A stretch of DNA of 64,000 nucleotides from Streptomyces sp. NRRL S-340. GTDB taxonomy: Bacteria > Actinomycetota > Actinomycetes > Streptomycetales > Streptomycetaceae. This document shows, in pieces, positions 17,488 through 26,648 of this stretch. The notes under the pieces are model-generated. The model worked only from the letters and a program-made list of their open reading frames with translations, searched no databases and was not told the origin of the DNA. The number at the start of each line of letters is the position of its first letter. Within the stretch, counting starts at the first letter, position 1. Where the stretch lies: the NCBI RefSeq assembly GCF_000720185.1, contig NZ_JOIY01000013.1, positions 62,001 through 126,000 on the forward strand, in the 5' to 3' direction. Made by a program: the position numbers and the translations under genes.

Positions 17488-19131
17488 TCACTCGCGGGAG
17501 GAACCGGCGCCGCCCGCCACCGGATCGGCCGTACGCCCGCCGATCTGGAGGCGTTCCTCCGCCGTGGTCGGCATGTCCACGCGCTCGCCGTAGTACCAGG
17601 CGCTGAGCGAGGCCTGCAGGCGGTGGCGCAGCGGGGCTCCGGGCCCCGGGTGATTCAGCGGCAGCGGGATCTCCCTGACCAGGAGCTTGTAGCGGTGCCG
17701 CGGGTCGATGCCCTCGTGGCGCTCCGACATGCCGCCGGGCAGGTCCTGGTACACCACACCCGTCTCCTCGCCCTCCTGGAGCAGGTGCCGTTCGTGCCGC
17801 TGCAGCGCCAGGCAGACCCGCCTGGTGATCAGGTAGGCGAGGACGGGCGCCAGGAAGAACGCCACCCGGAAGATCCAGGTGAGCCCGTTGACGGAGATCC
17901 TGAAGGTGACCGCGAGCACGTCGTTGCCCCCGGCCAGCAGCAGGACGGCGTACCAGACGACCGCGGCGACGCCGAGTGCGGTGCGCACGGGCCGGTCACG
18001 CGGACGGTCGCACAGGTGGTGCTCCACCAGGTCGGCGGTGATCCAGCGTTCGAAGAACGGATAGCTGTAGAGCACGAGGAACAGCAGGGCCGGGAGCACC
18101 ACCGCGGGCAGCAGGACGTTCCACATGAAGGTGTGCCCGGCGACGTTCCACTCCACGCCGGGCATCAGCCGCAGCGCCCCCTCCAGGAACCCTACGTACC
18201 AGTCCGGCTGGGCGTCGGTGGACACCTGGTCGGGGATGTAGGGGCCGAAGTTCCAGATCGGGTTGATCTGCGCGATGCCCCCCATGACGGCGAGCACGCC
18301 GAAGACCATCAGCGACAGGCCGGCCGACTTGCCGATGAAGGACGGGAACATGGGCTGCCCGACCACGTTGCGGTTGGTCTTGCCCGGCTCCGACCACTGG
18401 GTGTGTTTCAGGTACACGACCATGAACAGGTGCAGGGTGATCAGGGCGATCAGCAGACCGGGCACGAACAGGACGTGCACGATGTACAGCCGCCTGATGA
18501 TCGCCTGCCCCGGGAACGGGCCGCCCCAGGCGAAGAACGCGAGGTAGGTGCCGACCACCGGGATCGACTGCACGATGGAGTTGGCGGTGCGCAGGCCCGT
18601 GCCGGACAGCAGGTCGTCCGGGAGGGAGTAGCCGCAGAAGCCCTCCAGGAGGGACAGCAGGAACAGGGTCACGCCCACGAACCAGTTGATCTCCCGGGGT
18701 CTGCGGAAGGCGCCCGTGAAGAAGATCCTCAGCATGTGAACCCCGATGGCCGACACGAAGACCAGCGCGGCCCAGTGGTGCATCTGGCGCATCAGGAGTC
18801 CGCCGCGCACCCCGAAACTCAGGTCGAGGGTCGTCTCGTACGCCTTGGAGACCAGTACGCCCCGCAGCGGGGCGTACTGCCCGTGGTAGGGCACCTCGGC
18901 CAGGCTGGGATCGAAGAAGAGCGTCAGGAAGCTCCCGGTGAGCACCAGCACGGCGAAGCCGTACAGCGCGATCTCGCCCAGCAGGAAGCTCCAGTGGTCG
19001 GGGAAGGCCTTGCGCAGCACCTGCCCGGCCAGTTCCGAGACCGGTGCCCTGCGGTCCGCGACGACGTACGCCTGGAACGCGGCCTGCCGCGCCCTCGCCT
19101 CCACCCGTTCCCTGCGCCGCCGCATCAGCAC
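17488..19131 (-). CDS. qcrB: Cytochrome bc complex cytochrome b subunit (accessory QcrB)
   Basis: 547-aa membrane protein, the quinol-oxidising haem b subunit of an actinobacterial bc complex. The start ATG encodes MLMRRRRERV. Haem-ligand His residues lie in MRQMHHWAALVFVSAIGVHM (helix B) and IVHVLFVPGLLIALITLHLF (helix D); the Qo-site motif appears as NPIWNFGPY (PEWY equivalent DWYVG nearby). The C-terminal ~150 residues form the extended actinobacterial tail. No Rieske (qcrA) or cytochrome c (qcrC) gene adjoins it, so this is a lone paralogue near a partial aa3 cassette. It is divergent from a hemerythrin gene. Confidence 0.93.
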   Translation of the reverse strand: MLMRRRRERVEARARQAAFQAYVVADRRAPVSELAGQVLRKAFPDHWSFLLGEIALYGFAVLVLTGSFLTLFFDPSLAEVPYHGQYAPLRGVLVSKAYETTLDLSFGVRGGLLMRQMHHWAALVFVSAIGVHMLRIFFTGAFRRPREINWFVGVTLFLLSLLEGFCGYSLPDDLLSGTGLRTANSIVQSIPVVGTYLAFFAWGGPFPGQAIIRRLYIVHVLFVPGLLIALITLHLFMVVYLKHTQWSEPGKTNRNVVGQPMFPSFIGKSAGLSLMVFGVLAVMGGIAQINPIWNFGPYIPDQVSTDAQPDWYVGFLEGALRLMPGVEWNVAGHTFMWNVLLPAVVLPALLFLVLYSYPFFERWITADLVEHHLCDRPRDRPVRTALGVAAVVWYAVLLLAGGNDVLAVTFRISVNGLTWIFRVAFFLAPVLAYLITRRVCLALQRHERHLLQEGEETGVVYQDLPGGMSERHEGIDPRHRYKLLVREIPLPLNHPGPGAPLRHRLQASLSAWYYGERVDMPTTAEERLQIGGRTADPVAGGAGSSRE

Positions 19132-19385
19132 GCCCGCATCACGCTCCTTTACGCGTCGTTACGTGTCACGTGGGTCTCCGGCGTCCGCCGGGCGGCCCCG
19201 GTGGCGCGGCGGGCCCGGAACGCCCGGCTGCCAGGTGCTTCAATCTTGGGTGTGCGGTCCGGACGCGTCGCGCAGGCGTGCCGGGAACACCCCCATTGCC
19301 ACACGGCGGACCCCGCGGGCCCGGTCGCCACGCACCGTTTCCCGGCGGGGCGCCGCGCGGCCCGGCGGCTCAGCGAGGAGCAGGA

Positions 19386-19946
19386 GTGGACAGTCGCAGC
19401 GGCATCGTCGACGAGCTGACGCGGGACCACCAGCGGATCCAGGACCTCTTCGACCGCATCCGGTCCGTCCGCCCGGACACCGGCGAGCGGTCGGCCCTGG
19501 TGGAGCAGGTCTGTGCGGAGCTGGTCCGCCACTCGGTCGTGGAGAAGGCCCATCTGTACCCGGCGGTGCGCCGGTACCTGCCGGACGGTGACCGGTGGGC
19601 GGAGCGCGAGCTGGCCGCGCACCAGGAGCTGGAGGAGCTGCTGGTGTCCCTGGAGGCCGCGGAGCCGGGCGGCGAGGAGTCCGGGCGGCTGCTGCTCGCG
19701 GTGGTCGCCCGGGCGACGGAGCACATCGTCGGGCAGGAGCAGCTGCTCTTCCCCCGCCTGCAGGCCCTGTGCCCCGCCGAGGCGCTGCGGGACCTCGGGG
19801 ACAAGGCCCGGGCCACCGCGGCGTCCGCCCCCACCCGCCCCCGCTCCACCACCCCGGACTCGGCCCCCCTGGTCAAGCTCACCGCCCAGGTGTGGGGCCC
19901 CTGGGACCGCCTCCGCGACCTGACCACCCGCCGCGGACGCCGATGA
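19386..19946 (+). CDS. Hemerythrin-domain protein (first of two)
   Basis: 186-aa cytoplasmic protein with an HHE cation-binding helical bundle, expected to carry a non-haem di-iron site sensing or buffering O2, NO or oxidants. GTG 19386 is chosen: GAGGAG (19374-19379) is six bases upstream, while the longer frame overlaps the divergent qcrB. His/Glu ligands are spaced as LTRDHQRIQDLFD (residue 14), RHSVVEKAHLYP (about 50), AAHQELEELL (about 77) and EHIVGQEQLLFP (about 108). The C-terminal 50 residues are Pro/Thr-rich. It is divergent from qcrB with a 254-bp shared upstream region. Confidence 0.9.
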   Translation: MDSRSGIVDELTRDHQRIQDLFDRIRSVRPDTGERSALVEQVCAELVRHSVVEKAHLYPAVRRYLPDGDRWAERELAAHQELEELLVSLEAAEPGGEESGRLLLAVVARATEHIVGQEQLLFPRLQALCPAEALRDLGDKARATAASAPTRPRSTTPDSAPLVKLTAQVWGPWDRLRDLTTRRGRR

Positions 19947-20281
19947 GACGCCTCGCCTGACGGGACGGGACGGGACCGGGACGGCACGGCCCGCGCCCGG
20001 CGGGCCGTGTGCGAGAGGGCCGTGTGCGGGAGGGCCGTCGCGTGGGGGCGCCGCGGGCGGCGCCCCGCCGGGCGGGGGCCCGGCGGCCCGAGGCGGAAGG
20101 ACGGTGGCCGATCCGCGCGTCGGTGGGCTCCGGGAGGGGTACTGCGGAGCTACGGACCGCAGTGCCTCTCCCCCAGGGGGGCCGGGTCGTCTCTTCGCGC
20201 TCCGCCGGGTGGGTGGCCGCGCGGTACGCCGGAGGTCACCGCCGTATCCCGCCGCAGTGCCGGATCCGAAGGAGTCCGCCC

Positions 20282-20536
20282 GTGAACGTCGATCGCGAAC
20301 TCGCGCGGATAGAGAAACAGTTGGTGGCACAGGACCCGCTCCTGGCGTCGAAGCTCGAGACGTTCGAGCAGATCACCGCCCCGCGGCCGAGAGCCCCGGG
20401 CCGGCGGCACGTGTACCTGCTCGCCGCCGTCGTCATGACGCTGCTGGCCCTGACGACCGCGCTCGCCGCCGGCACGGCCGACGAACATCCCAGACCTCCG
20501 CAGGTGGTCCGGGAACACCCCCAGGGGCGCGGTTAG
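20282..20536 (+). CDS. DUF3040-type single-span membrane protein
   Basis: 84-aa protein from GTG 20282, with GAAGGAG (20268-20274) seven bases upstream. The N-terminal helix RELARIEKQLVAQDPLLASK followed by LETFEQ is the recognisable DUF3040 pattern, then a basic stretch (PGRRH) and one membrane helix (about residues 42-60). Typical DUF3040 proteins have two helices; only one is clear here. Function unknown. The 300 bases upstream, after the hemerythrin stop, contain only a repetitive GC segment (GAGGGCCGTG units near 20010-20040). Confidence 0.75.
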   Translation: MNVDRELARIEKQLVAQDPLLASKLETFEQITAPRPRAPGRRHVYLLAAVVMTLLALTTALAAGTADEHPRPPQVVREHPQGRG

Positions 20537-20617
20537 CGACGCGGTGACCGGTGCGGGCGCCGCCGGCCGGCCGACCGCGCGTTGCGGCCGGGCGTGCGCG
20601 CGTGCAGAGTGGCGGTC

Positions 20618-21418
20618 GTGAAGCGCCACGTGCCGCGGGTCCGGCAGGCGGTGCTCGGCCTGGAGCACCGGCTCGGCGCCTACGCCCTGGTCCGGCGCGG
20701 CCGCGACCTCGAGCTGATGCACCGGGCCATGGGGTTCGCCACCCTCTCCCTCGTCACCCTGGCGCCCCTGCTCATCGTCGTGGCCGCCGCCGATCCGCTG
20801 GGCGAGGGCGGCTTCGCCTCGTGGCTGGTCGACGGCATGGGGCTGTCCGGCCGCTCCGCCCGCGTGCTCACCGACATCATCACCCCGCCGGTCAAGGTGA
20901 TCGGCACCACGAGCGTCTGGGGCGGCATCCTGCTCGCCGTGTTCGGCGTCTCCTTCGCGGGCAGCGTCCAGAACGGCTACGAACGGATCTGGGGCCTGCC
21001 GCCGGGACCGTGGCACCGGGTGTGGCGGCAGGTCACCTGGCTGGGGGTACTGACCGCGTACCTGTACCAGGAGGTGCTCAACGGGCACCAGTTCCACGGG
21101 CTGCCACGGATCGCGGTGTCCGCGACCACGGGGGCGCTGTTCTTCTGGTGGGGCCAGCACTTCCTGCTGGGCGGCCAGCTCCGCTGGCGGACGCTGCTGC
21201 CGGGCGCCGTGGCCACCATGATCGGACTGGGCGGTCTGCGCGTCTTCTCCTACCTGGTCTTCACCCCGCTCATCGTCGACAACGCGATCAGCTACGGCAC
21301 CGTCGGCATCGTCCTCGTCGTCGAGTCATGGCTGACCGGGGTCGGTTTCGTCGTCTACGGCGGCGCGATGTTCGGCCGCTGGTTCTGCGAGCACCACTGG
21401 ACGCGGCACCGGAGGTGA
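20618..21418 (+). CDS. YihY/BrkB-family membrane protein
   Basis: About 266-aa polytopic membrane protein of the YihY (formerly RNase BN) family, seen as six hydrophobic segments and the family motif FGVSFAGSVQNGYERIWGLP near residue 110. The real start is uncertain: GTG 20618 begins VKRHVPRVRQ, GTG 20609 and TTG 20582 are in frame, and none has a strong Shine-Dalgarno. Family members are proposed transporters or flippases; no substrate can be assigned. It stands alone, 80 bp after the DUF3040 gene. Confidence 0.85.
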   Translation: MKRHVPRVRQAVLGLEHRLGAYALVRRGRDLELMHRAMGFATLSLVTLAPLLIVVAAADPLGEGGFASWLVDGMGLSGRSARVLTDIITPPVKVIGTTSVWGGILLAVFGVSFAGSVQNGYERIWGLPPGPWHRVWRQVTWLGVLTAYLYQEVLNGHQFHGLPRIAVSATTGALFFWWGQHFLLGGQLRWRTLLPGAVATMIGLGGLRVFSYLVFTPLIVDNAISYGTVGIVLVVESWLTGVGFVVYGGAMFGRWFCEHHWTRHRR

Positions 21419-21692
21419 GGCGCGCCGGGCAGCGGACACGTTTGGTGACGCGAGCGCCGGGATACTCCGTGTCCGCCCAGCCCGTCCGAACCGCGGGGCG
21501 CCCGCAGCCCGGCTGCGCCGCCCCGGTGTTCCCGTCGCAGCCGAGGTCGGTCGCCGTGTCCTACGCCCCTGCCCGGTCCCGCTTCCTGCCTCTGCCGTGC
21601 CCGGGCGGCGCCGCACGGACCGGCCGCGCCGGTCCGCCCCGGCGCGCGCCGGGGCACCGCCCGGCCGACGGGCGGCCGACGGAGCCGGGCGA

Positions 21693-22625
21693 GTGCCGGT
21701 GAGCGCTCTGACGATCGTGCTGGCCCTGTTCGCGGCGCTGTCCAACGCCTCGGCCTCGGTGCTGCAGCGGCGGGCCGCGACGGACGAGTCCGCGAGCGGT
21801 TCGGGGCTGCGGCAGGCGGTGCGCTGGCTCGTGCGGGTGCTGCGGCGGCCGCACTGGCTCGCCGGTGCGGGGCTGCTGGCGCTGTCCACCGTGCTGCAGG
21901 CGGCGGCACTGGCCGTCGGCAGTCTGTCACTCGTCCAGCCGCTGCTGGCCAGCGAACTGCTGTTCACGCTGGCCGTCGGCAGCGTCGTCTTCCGCCGCCC
22001 GCCCGACCGGCGGACCTGGCTGGCGTTCGCCGCGCTCGCCGTGGGGCTCTCCCTCTTCCTCGGCGCGGCCTCGCCCTCCGAGGGCCGGACCACCGCCGAG
22101 CCGCACCTGTGGCTCCTGGTGGGCGCGGTGGTGCTCGGCGTGGTGGCCGCCGTGGTGGCCGTCTCACGGCTGGTGCGGGGTGCCGCGCGGGCGGCTCTGC
22201 TGGGGCTGGCGTCCGCGGTGTCGTTCGCCGCGACGGCGGCGCTGCTCAAGGAGGTCATGGGGCGGCTCGGGCAGGGCGTGGGCGCCGTCCTGACGCAGTG
22301 GCCCCCGTACGCGACCCTCGTGGTCGGCGCGCTCAGTTTCCTGCTGCTGCAGAGCGCGTTCCGCGCCGGGAGCCTGACCGCGTCCCAGCCCGCGCTCACC
22401 CTCGGCGACGCGCTGACCAGCGTGGCGCTGGGCTGGGTGCTGTTCCAGGAGTACATCGGGCTCGGGGTGCGGGTGGTGCCCGAGGCGATCGGGGTCGCCC
22501 TCATCGGAGCGGGCAGCGTGGGGCTGGCCCGCGCCACGGCCACCGACGGCGGCTGGGACACCACACCGGACGAGCGGGACGGGTCCGGCCCCGACGCCGA
22601 GCGGTCCGCCTCCCAGCGGTCCTGA
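21693..22625 (+). CDS. DMT-type transporter-like integral membrane protein (EamA / NIPA-like)
   Basis: 310-aa protein with nine to ten membrane helices. GTG 21693 has GGAG about eight bases upstream; GTG 21699 is an alternative. Features include ALFAALSNASASVLQRRA at the start, SLVQPLLASELLFTL near residue 90 and a second half repeating the pattern (SLTASQPALTLGDALTSVAL), the internal duplication of drug/metabolite transporters. The QRRA and pseudo-repeat fit the actinobacterial DMT group annotated as EamA or Mg-transporter NIPA-like. Substrate unknown. The C-terminal tail is acidic and disordered. No terminator was seen in the following 187 bases. Confidence 0.85.
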   Translation: MPVSALTIVLALFAALSNASASVLQRRAATDESASGSGLRQAVRWLVRVLRRPHWLAGAGLLALSTVLQAAALAVGSLSLVQPLLASELLFTLAVGSVVFRRPPDRRTWLAFAALAVGLSLFLGAASPSEGRTTAEPHLWLLVGAVVLGVVAAVVAVSRLVRGAARAALLGLASAVSFAATAALLKEVMGRLGQGVGAVLTQWPPYATLVVGALSFLLLQSAFRAGSLTASQPALTLGDALTSVALGWVLFQEYIGLGVRVVPEAIGVALIGAGSVGLARATATDGGWDTTPDERDGSGPDAERSASQRS

Positions 22626-22812
22626 CCCGGACGCCACGGCCCCGCCCGCTCCCCGGCCCCTGACTCCCCGGCCCCCGGGCGAGCTTGCGCCGCCCCGCCG
22701 TGCAACAGCCGCGCGGCCGACAGGCCACCGCGGCGCGGCTGCCGGCCGTCACACCCCGCCCGGCAGCCCGGCCGTCAGGCCATGCCCGGCCGCCCGGCCG
22801 CGCATGGCGCAT

Positions 22813-24216
22813 TCACTCCTGCGTCAGCAGGGCCTCGACCGCGGCGTGCAGTTCGGCGGGGGTGGTGCCGCCGACCGCGCGGACCACACCGCGGCCGTCG
22901 ACGAGCACGTTCGTGGGCACCCCGCGGATCCCCAGGCGCGCCGCGTACTCACCCGTGCCGTCCAGGAGCACCGTGGCACCGATGTCCCAGACGGCGGCGA
23001 AGTTCGCGGCCTCCTGCCGGGGATCGGTGTTCTCCCAGACATTGATCATGACGACGTCCAGCCCGGACCGGGCCGTACGGCGGCGCAGCTCCTCCAGGAC
23101 CGGCGCCTCCGCGTTGCACGGGCCTCACCAGCTGGCGAAGAAGTTGATCACATACTTGCGTTCGGCCCACTCCCGAGACGTCCGGATCCGGCCGCCGCGC
23201 AGGTCGGGCAGTTCGAACGCGGGCAGCGGCCGGCCCACCAGCGGGTGCACCGCGGGCTGTACGGGACCGGGCAGCCAGGGGCGGTCCACGAAGCTGAGGG
23301 TGCCGCTGCCCGCGTTGGACACCAGCAGGGCGCCGGAGACCGGGTCCAGGGCGCAGTCGCCGGGGGCGTTGCCCACGGTGATGCGGTGCGTCTCACGGCC
23401 GGTCGCGGTGTTCAGGACGCTCACCGTGCCCGCGCCCCGGTTGCAGACGTAGAGCCGCTCACGCGCCGCGTCCACGCACATGCCGACGGGTGCCCGCTCC
23501 ACAGTCATCTCGTCGAGGACCGCGCCGGTGCCGAGCGAGATCCGGGTGACCGTGCCGTGCAGGGAGCTGGCCACGTAGAGGTGTCCGGCGGCCGGGTGGG
23601 CCACCGCCTTGCAGGGGCCCTCGCGCACGGCGATCCGCTCCAGCGGCCGCAGCGAGGCCGCGTCGAAGACGGTCAGGGAGCCCGCCATGAAGTTGGCGCA
23701 GTAGCCCCGGTCCCGCTCGGTGTCGACGGCGATGCTGCCCGCGCCGAGTTCCGCGGGCACGGTCCCGACCACTTCCAGGCGGTCGGCGTCGATCGCGGTG
23801 ACCGTGCCGTCGGCGGTGTCGCCGGAGTAGACCCGGCGCAGCCCCGGATGGTGTCCGAGTCCGGCGGGATAGGCGCCGACCGGGAGCTGGGCGAGGCGGG
23901 CGCCGGTCGCGGCGTCGAGCACGGTCACCGTGTCGGAGCGCGCGTCCGCCGAGAAGATCCGCCCGCTCGGCCGGTCCAGGACGATCGGGATCGGCTCCCG
24001 TCCGACCTCGGCCCGCCACACGGGGCCGGCCCGGTCCCCGTCCAGCTCCAGGGCGACGACCGCGTTGCTGCGGGAGCACGCCACGTGGACACGCCGCCGG
24101 TCGGGGTCGACGACGACCGCCTCGGGGCCCTTGCCGACGGGGCGGTGGGCCCGTACGCGATGGGAGAGGTCGACGGAGCAGGCGGGCCCCTGCTCCGGCC
24201 GGTCGCGGTCCTCCAT
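22813..24216 (-). CDS. Beta-propeller/thioredoxin fusion with in-frame TGA at the active site (candidate selenoprotein)
   Basis: 468 codons including one internal TGA (23125-23127). Residues about 20-330 form YVTN/NHL-like beta-propeller blades (VVVDPDRRRVHVA, VLDAATGARLAQLPVG, VYSGDTADGTVTAIDA, LYVCNRGAGTVSVLNTATG). A TlpA/thioredoxin domain follows: LPAFELPDLRGG, YVINFFASW, then TGA, then GPCNAEAPVLEEL, ending with the cis-Pro loop GVPTNVLVD near the C-terminus. TGA therefore replaces exactly the first Cys of WCGPC. The 103 codons after it stay in the same frame, keep Streptomyces codon bias and complete the fold. Either Sec is inserted (WUGPC), or a nonsense mutation or sequencing error hit that codon. 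The start is uncertain: ATG 24216 lacks a clear ribosome site; GTG 24261 and 24231 are alternatives. Confidence 0.8.
23082..23107 (-). other. Candidate bacterial SECIS hairpin downstream of TGA
   Basis: Counting from the base after the TGA, bases 18-22 (GGCGC) pair with 39-43 (GCGCC). Then, after single-base bulges, G24-U38 and G25-C37 pair, and UCC (26-28) pairs with GGA (33-35), leaving the apical loop UGGA at 29-32. A bulged stem with G residues in a small apical loop about 30 bases after UGA fits what I recall of bacterial SECIS models. GC-rich DNA forms hairpins easily, so this is supporting evidence only. Confidence 0.4.
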
Positions 24217-24498
24217 GTCTGAGGGGTGCACGGATGGAGGCGGGTTCAAACAGGACTCCACCCCTGACGGGACCAGGCGGGCCGTCCGGACAGCCCACCT
24301 GGGGTGTTCCGTTCCGGCGGGCCCCAGGTCCTGTCGTCGCCTTCCCGCCGTCGCCCGCAGGGCGGCCCCGCGGCGTCCGGTGCGTGCTGCCGGCGTGCCG
24401 GACGGAAGTCCACGTACTGGGCGTACCCAGGCTTTCGTCCGGTGCGGCGAGAGGGCGTGCCAGGCGTCGCGGGGCGGGCGGGAACGTGACCGCAGGGT

Positions 24499-26550
24499 CT
24501 AGGCCAGATGGGCCTCCAGTGCGGCGCGTACCCCGGACTCGACGGCGCCCTCGATCCAGGACGGCTTCACCGAGGTGTGGTCCCCGGCGAAGTGCAGCGG
24601 TCCCTCGGGGGCGCGGATGTGTCCGAGCAGTTCGGTGTGCTGGCCGGGCAGCAGTACGGACGCCTCGCCGTACGCGTACGGGTCGCGCAGCCAGCTCTGG
24701 GTGCGGCCGGCCCCGGTGTAGAACACCTCGATCCGCTGCCCGTACACCTGCTGCAGTCCGCGCAGGGCGTAGGGGTAGCGGGCCTCGTCCTCGAAGGAGT
24801 CCCAGCGGGAGGCGTCGTCGGCCCAGCTGTAGGAGGCCAGGACGACTCCGCCCTTGCTGCCCGGCACCGGGTGCGAGGGGTTGATCATGAAGCGGTTGGA
24901 GTTGTCGGAGACGGACCCGCCGCCGGTGATGTGCGCGGCCTCCGGCTGGTCGCGGCCGGCCCAGCGGGTGGCGGCGTAGTGGGCGCGCTGCGCCGGGCTG
25001 ATGTGGCCGCGCGGCACCGAGGGGTGCGCCCCGAGCAGGCTGCCGTCGGCGGGGGCCTTCCCGCGCCGGTAGGCGTCGTGGAGTCCCGGGCGGACGGCGT
25101 CGAGTTCGCGCTTCCAGTCGGCCTCGGTCATCTCCCACCAGCGGCGGCTGAACTCCAGGAGCACCTTGGTCGCGCTGTCGTAGTGCAGTTCGGCGACGGC
25201 ACGGCGTTTGCCGTACGACATCAGGGGGCTGATCTGCACCTGCCGCAGCCCGGAGAACGGCACGGTGACGACGGCCAGGTCGCCGGTGAACTGCTCGCGC
25301 ACGACCTTGCCGTCGCGGCCTTCCGAGACGGTGTCGATCCACACGTGGGGGCCGTCCCGGCGTACGTGCGGGGTGTCGTCGGCACCGGACTCCCGCTGCC
25401 GGCCGGCGTCCCAGTACTCGATGCGGGTCGCGCGCCGGTCGCGGCGCAGCACGTCGGACACCTGGCGCAGCAGCGCGTCCGGGAGCGTCGCCGTGCCGCC
25501 GGTCAGCTCCCAGAAGGCGGTGTCGGGGCTGATCAGGGACTGGCTGATGAAGCTGTGGATGAAGGACAGCGGCAGCCGTGAGGTCAGGTTCTCCAGGGTG
25601 CCGATCAGATCGATGGTGTGCTCGTCGAAGCCGGCCTGCTCGGTCAGGAACCGGTACATCGACCAGTCGCCGTAGCGCTGCACGACCCTCGCCCAGCCCT
25701 GGACCCGCTCGGGCATGGGTTTGTCGACCCGTCTGCCGTCCGGTCCGACCGTGCTGAACTCGTCGCGTACGGGGTCGAGGGCGCCGGCGAGGATCTTCGA
25801 GGAGGGCGTGTCCCAGTACCTGCGGGGCACGCCGAAGGACTGGTTGATGCGGCGCGGGGACCTCGCGTAGTCGGAGCGGCGCACACGGATGCCGTTGACG
25901 TGCAGCCAGGCGTGGTTGACCGGCTTGCCGGAGGCGTCGACGTCGACGAGGTGGAACGGGCGCTTCTTCAGGCCGAGCCGGTCGATCAGGTGCATCACCA
26001 GGGGGTGACTGCCGGGGATGCGCATCGCGCCGGCCTCCGCGTACTGCCGCGGATCGGCGAACGGCTGCGCGGCGTGCTCATGGCCTCCGGTGCGGAAGGT
26101 CTTGATGCGCCCGCCGACGCGGTTGCCGTTGGCCTCCAGCAACGTCACGTGGTGTCCGGCGCGCTTGAGCAGCCAGGCGGCGACGAGCCCGGCCGGTCCG
26201 GCGCCCACGACCAGGATCTTCTTGGCCGCTTCGGCGCCGGTGCGGGGCAGGCCGGAGCCGAGGATCTTCTCGTACCCCGGTACGAGGGGCTTGTCGTGGG
26301 CGTCGACGACGAGCAGTGCGCGGGCGACGGCGAGGCAGGTGTCCCAGTCGGCGGTGGAGCGGGGCGCCGAGGGGGCTTGCCCCGGGACGGCCGGGGCGGC
26401 CGGTGCGGCGGATTGGGCGGGAGGTGCCGCGGTGGCGGGTTCGGCGGCGCCCAGGCCGAGGGCGCCGGCGCCGGCGGCCGTCCCGGCTGCGGTCGTGAAC
26501 CGCCGCCGGGACAACGGGGGTTGGCTGGCTGCGGTGCGGAGTTCATGCAT
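24499..26550 (-). CDS. Tat-exported flavin L-amino acid oxidase, L-glutamate oxidase-like
   Basis: 683-aa secreted FAD amine oxidase. ATG 26550 (MHELRTAAS) is preceded by AGGA; a longer start at 26598 is possible. Tat motif [10 protein letters not shown] near residue 15, Ala/Pro-rich cleavage region near 45. FAD Rossmann motif [21 protein letters not shown] near residue 112 with [12 protein letters not shown] after it. The C-terminal FAD-binding segment is [19 protein letters not shown]. Length and sequence style resemble the Streptomyces extracellular L-glutamate oxidase (precursor about 700 aa, cleaved into subunits), which converts L-glutamate and O2 to 2-oxoglutarate, NH3 and H2O2. Substrate specificity is inferred; another L-amino acid is possible. 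The 282 bases separating it from the upstream propeller gene show nothing notable. Confidence 0.87.
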   Translation of the reverse strand: MHELRTAASQPPLSRRRFTTAAGTAAGAGALGLGAAEPATAAPPAQSAAPAAPAVPGQAPSAPRSTADWDTCLAVARALLVVDAHDKPLVPGYEKILGSGLPRTGAEAAKKILVVGAGPAGLVAAWLLKRAGHHVTLLEANGNRVGGRIKTFRTGGHEHAAQPFADPRQYAEAGAMRIPGSHPLVMHLIDRLGLKKRPFHLVDVDASGKPVNHAWLHVNGIRVRRSDYARSPRRINQSFGVPRRYWDTPSSKILAGALDPVRDEFSTVGPDGRRVDKPMPERVQGWARVVQRYGDWSMYRFLTEQAGFDEHTIDLIGTLENLTSRLPLSFIHSFISQSLISPDTAFWELTGGTATLPDALLRQVSDVLRRDRRATRIEYWDAGRQRESGADDTPHVRRDGPHVWIDTVSEGRDGKVVREQFTGDLAVVTVPFSGLRQVQISPLMSYGKRRAVAELHYDSATKVLLEFSRRWWEMTEADWKRELDAVRPGLHDAYRRGKAPADGSLLGAHPSVPRGHISPAQRAHYAATRWAGRDQPEAAHITGGGSVSDNSNRFMINPSHPVPGSKGGVVLASYSWADDASRWDSFEDEARYPYALRGLQQVYGQRIEVFYTGAGRTQSWLRDPYAYGEASVLLPGQHTELLGHIRAPEGPLHFAGDHTSVKPSWIEGAVESGVRAALEAHLA

Positions 26551-26648
26551 ACGTCCTGGATAGGGCACCGCCGGAGTCCCCCGAGCGGAGATGATCACCG
26601 GTCACCTGAACGAGCGAGCGCGTCGGAGAACTCGCCCTCGCACACTGC

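Noticed and set aside
23125..23127. Treating the TGA as an ordinary stop giving a propeller-only protein plus a separate 78-aa gene
   Set aside because: The downstream part has no start or ribosome site before the GPC motif, and the stop falls precisely on the catalytic Cys codon of a fold that continues in frame.
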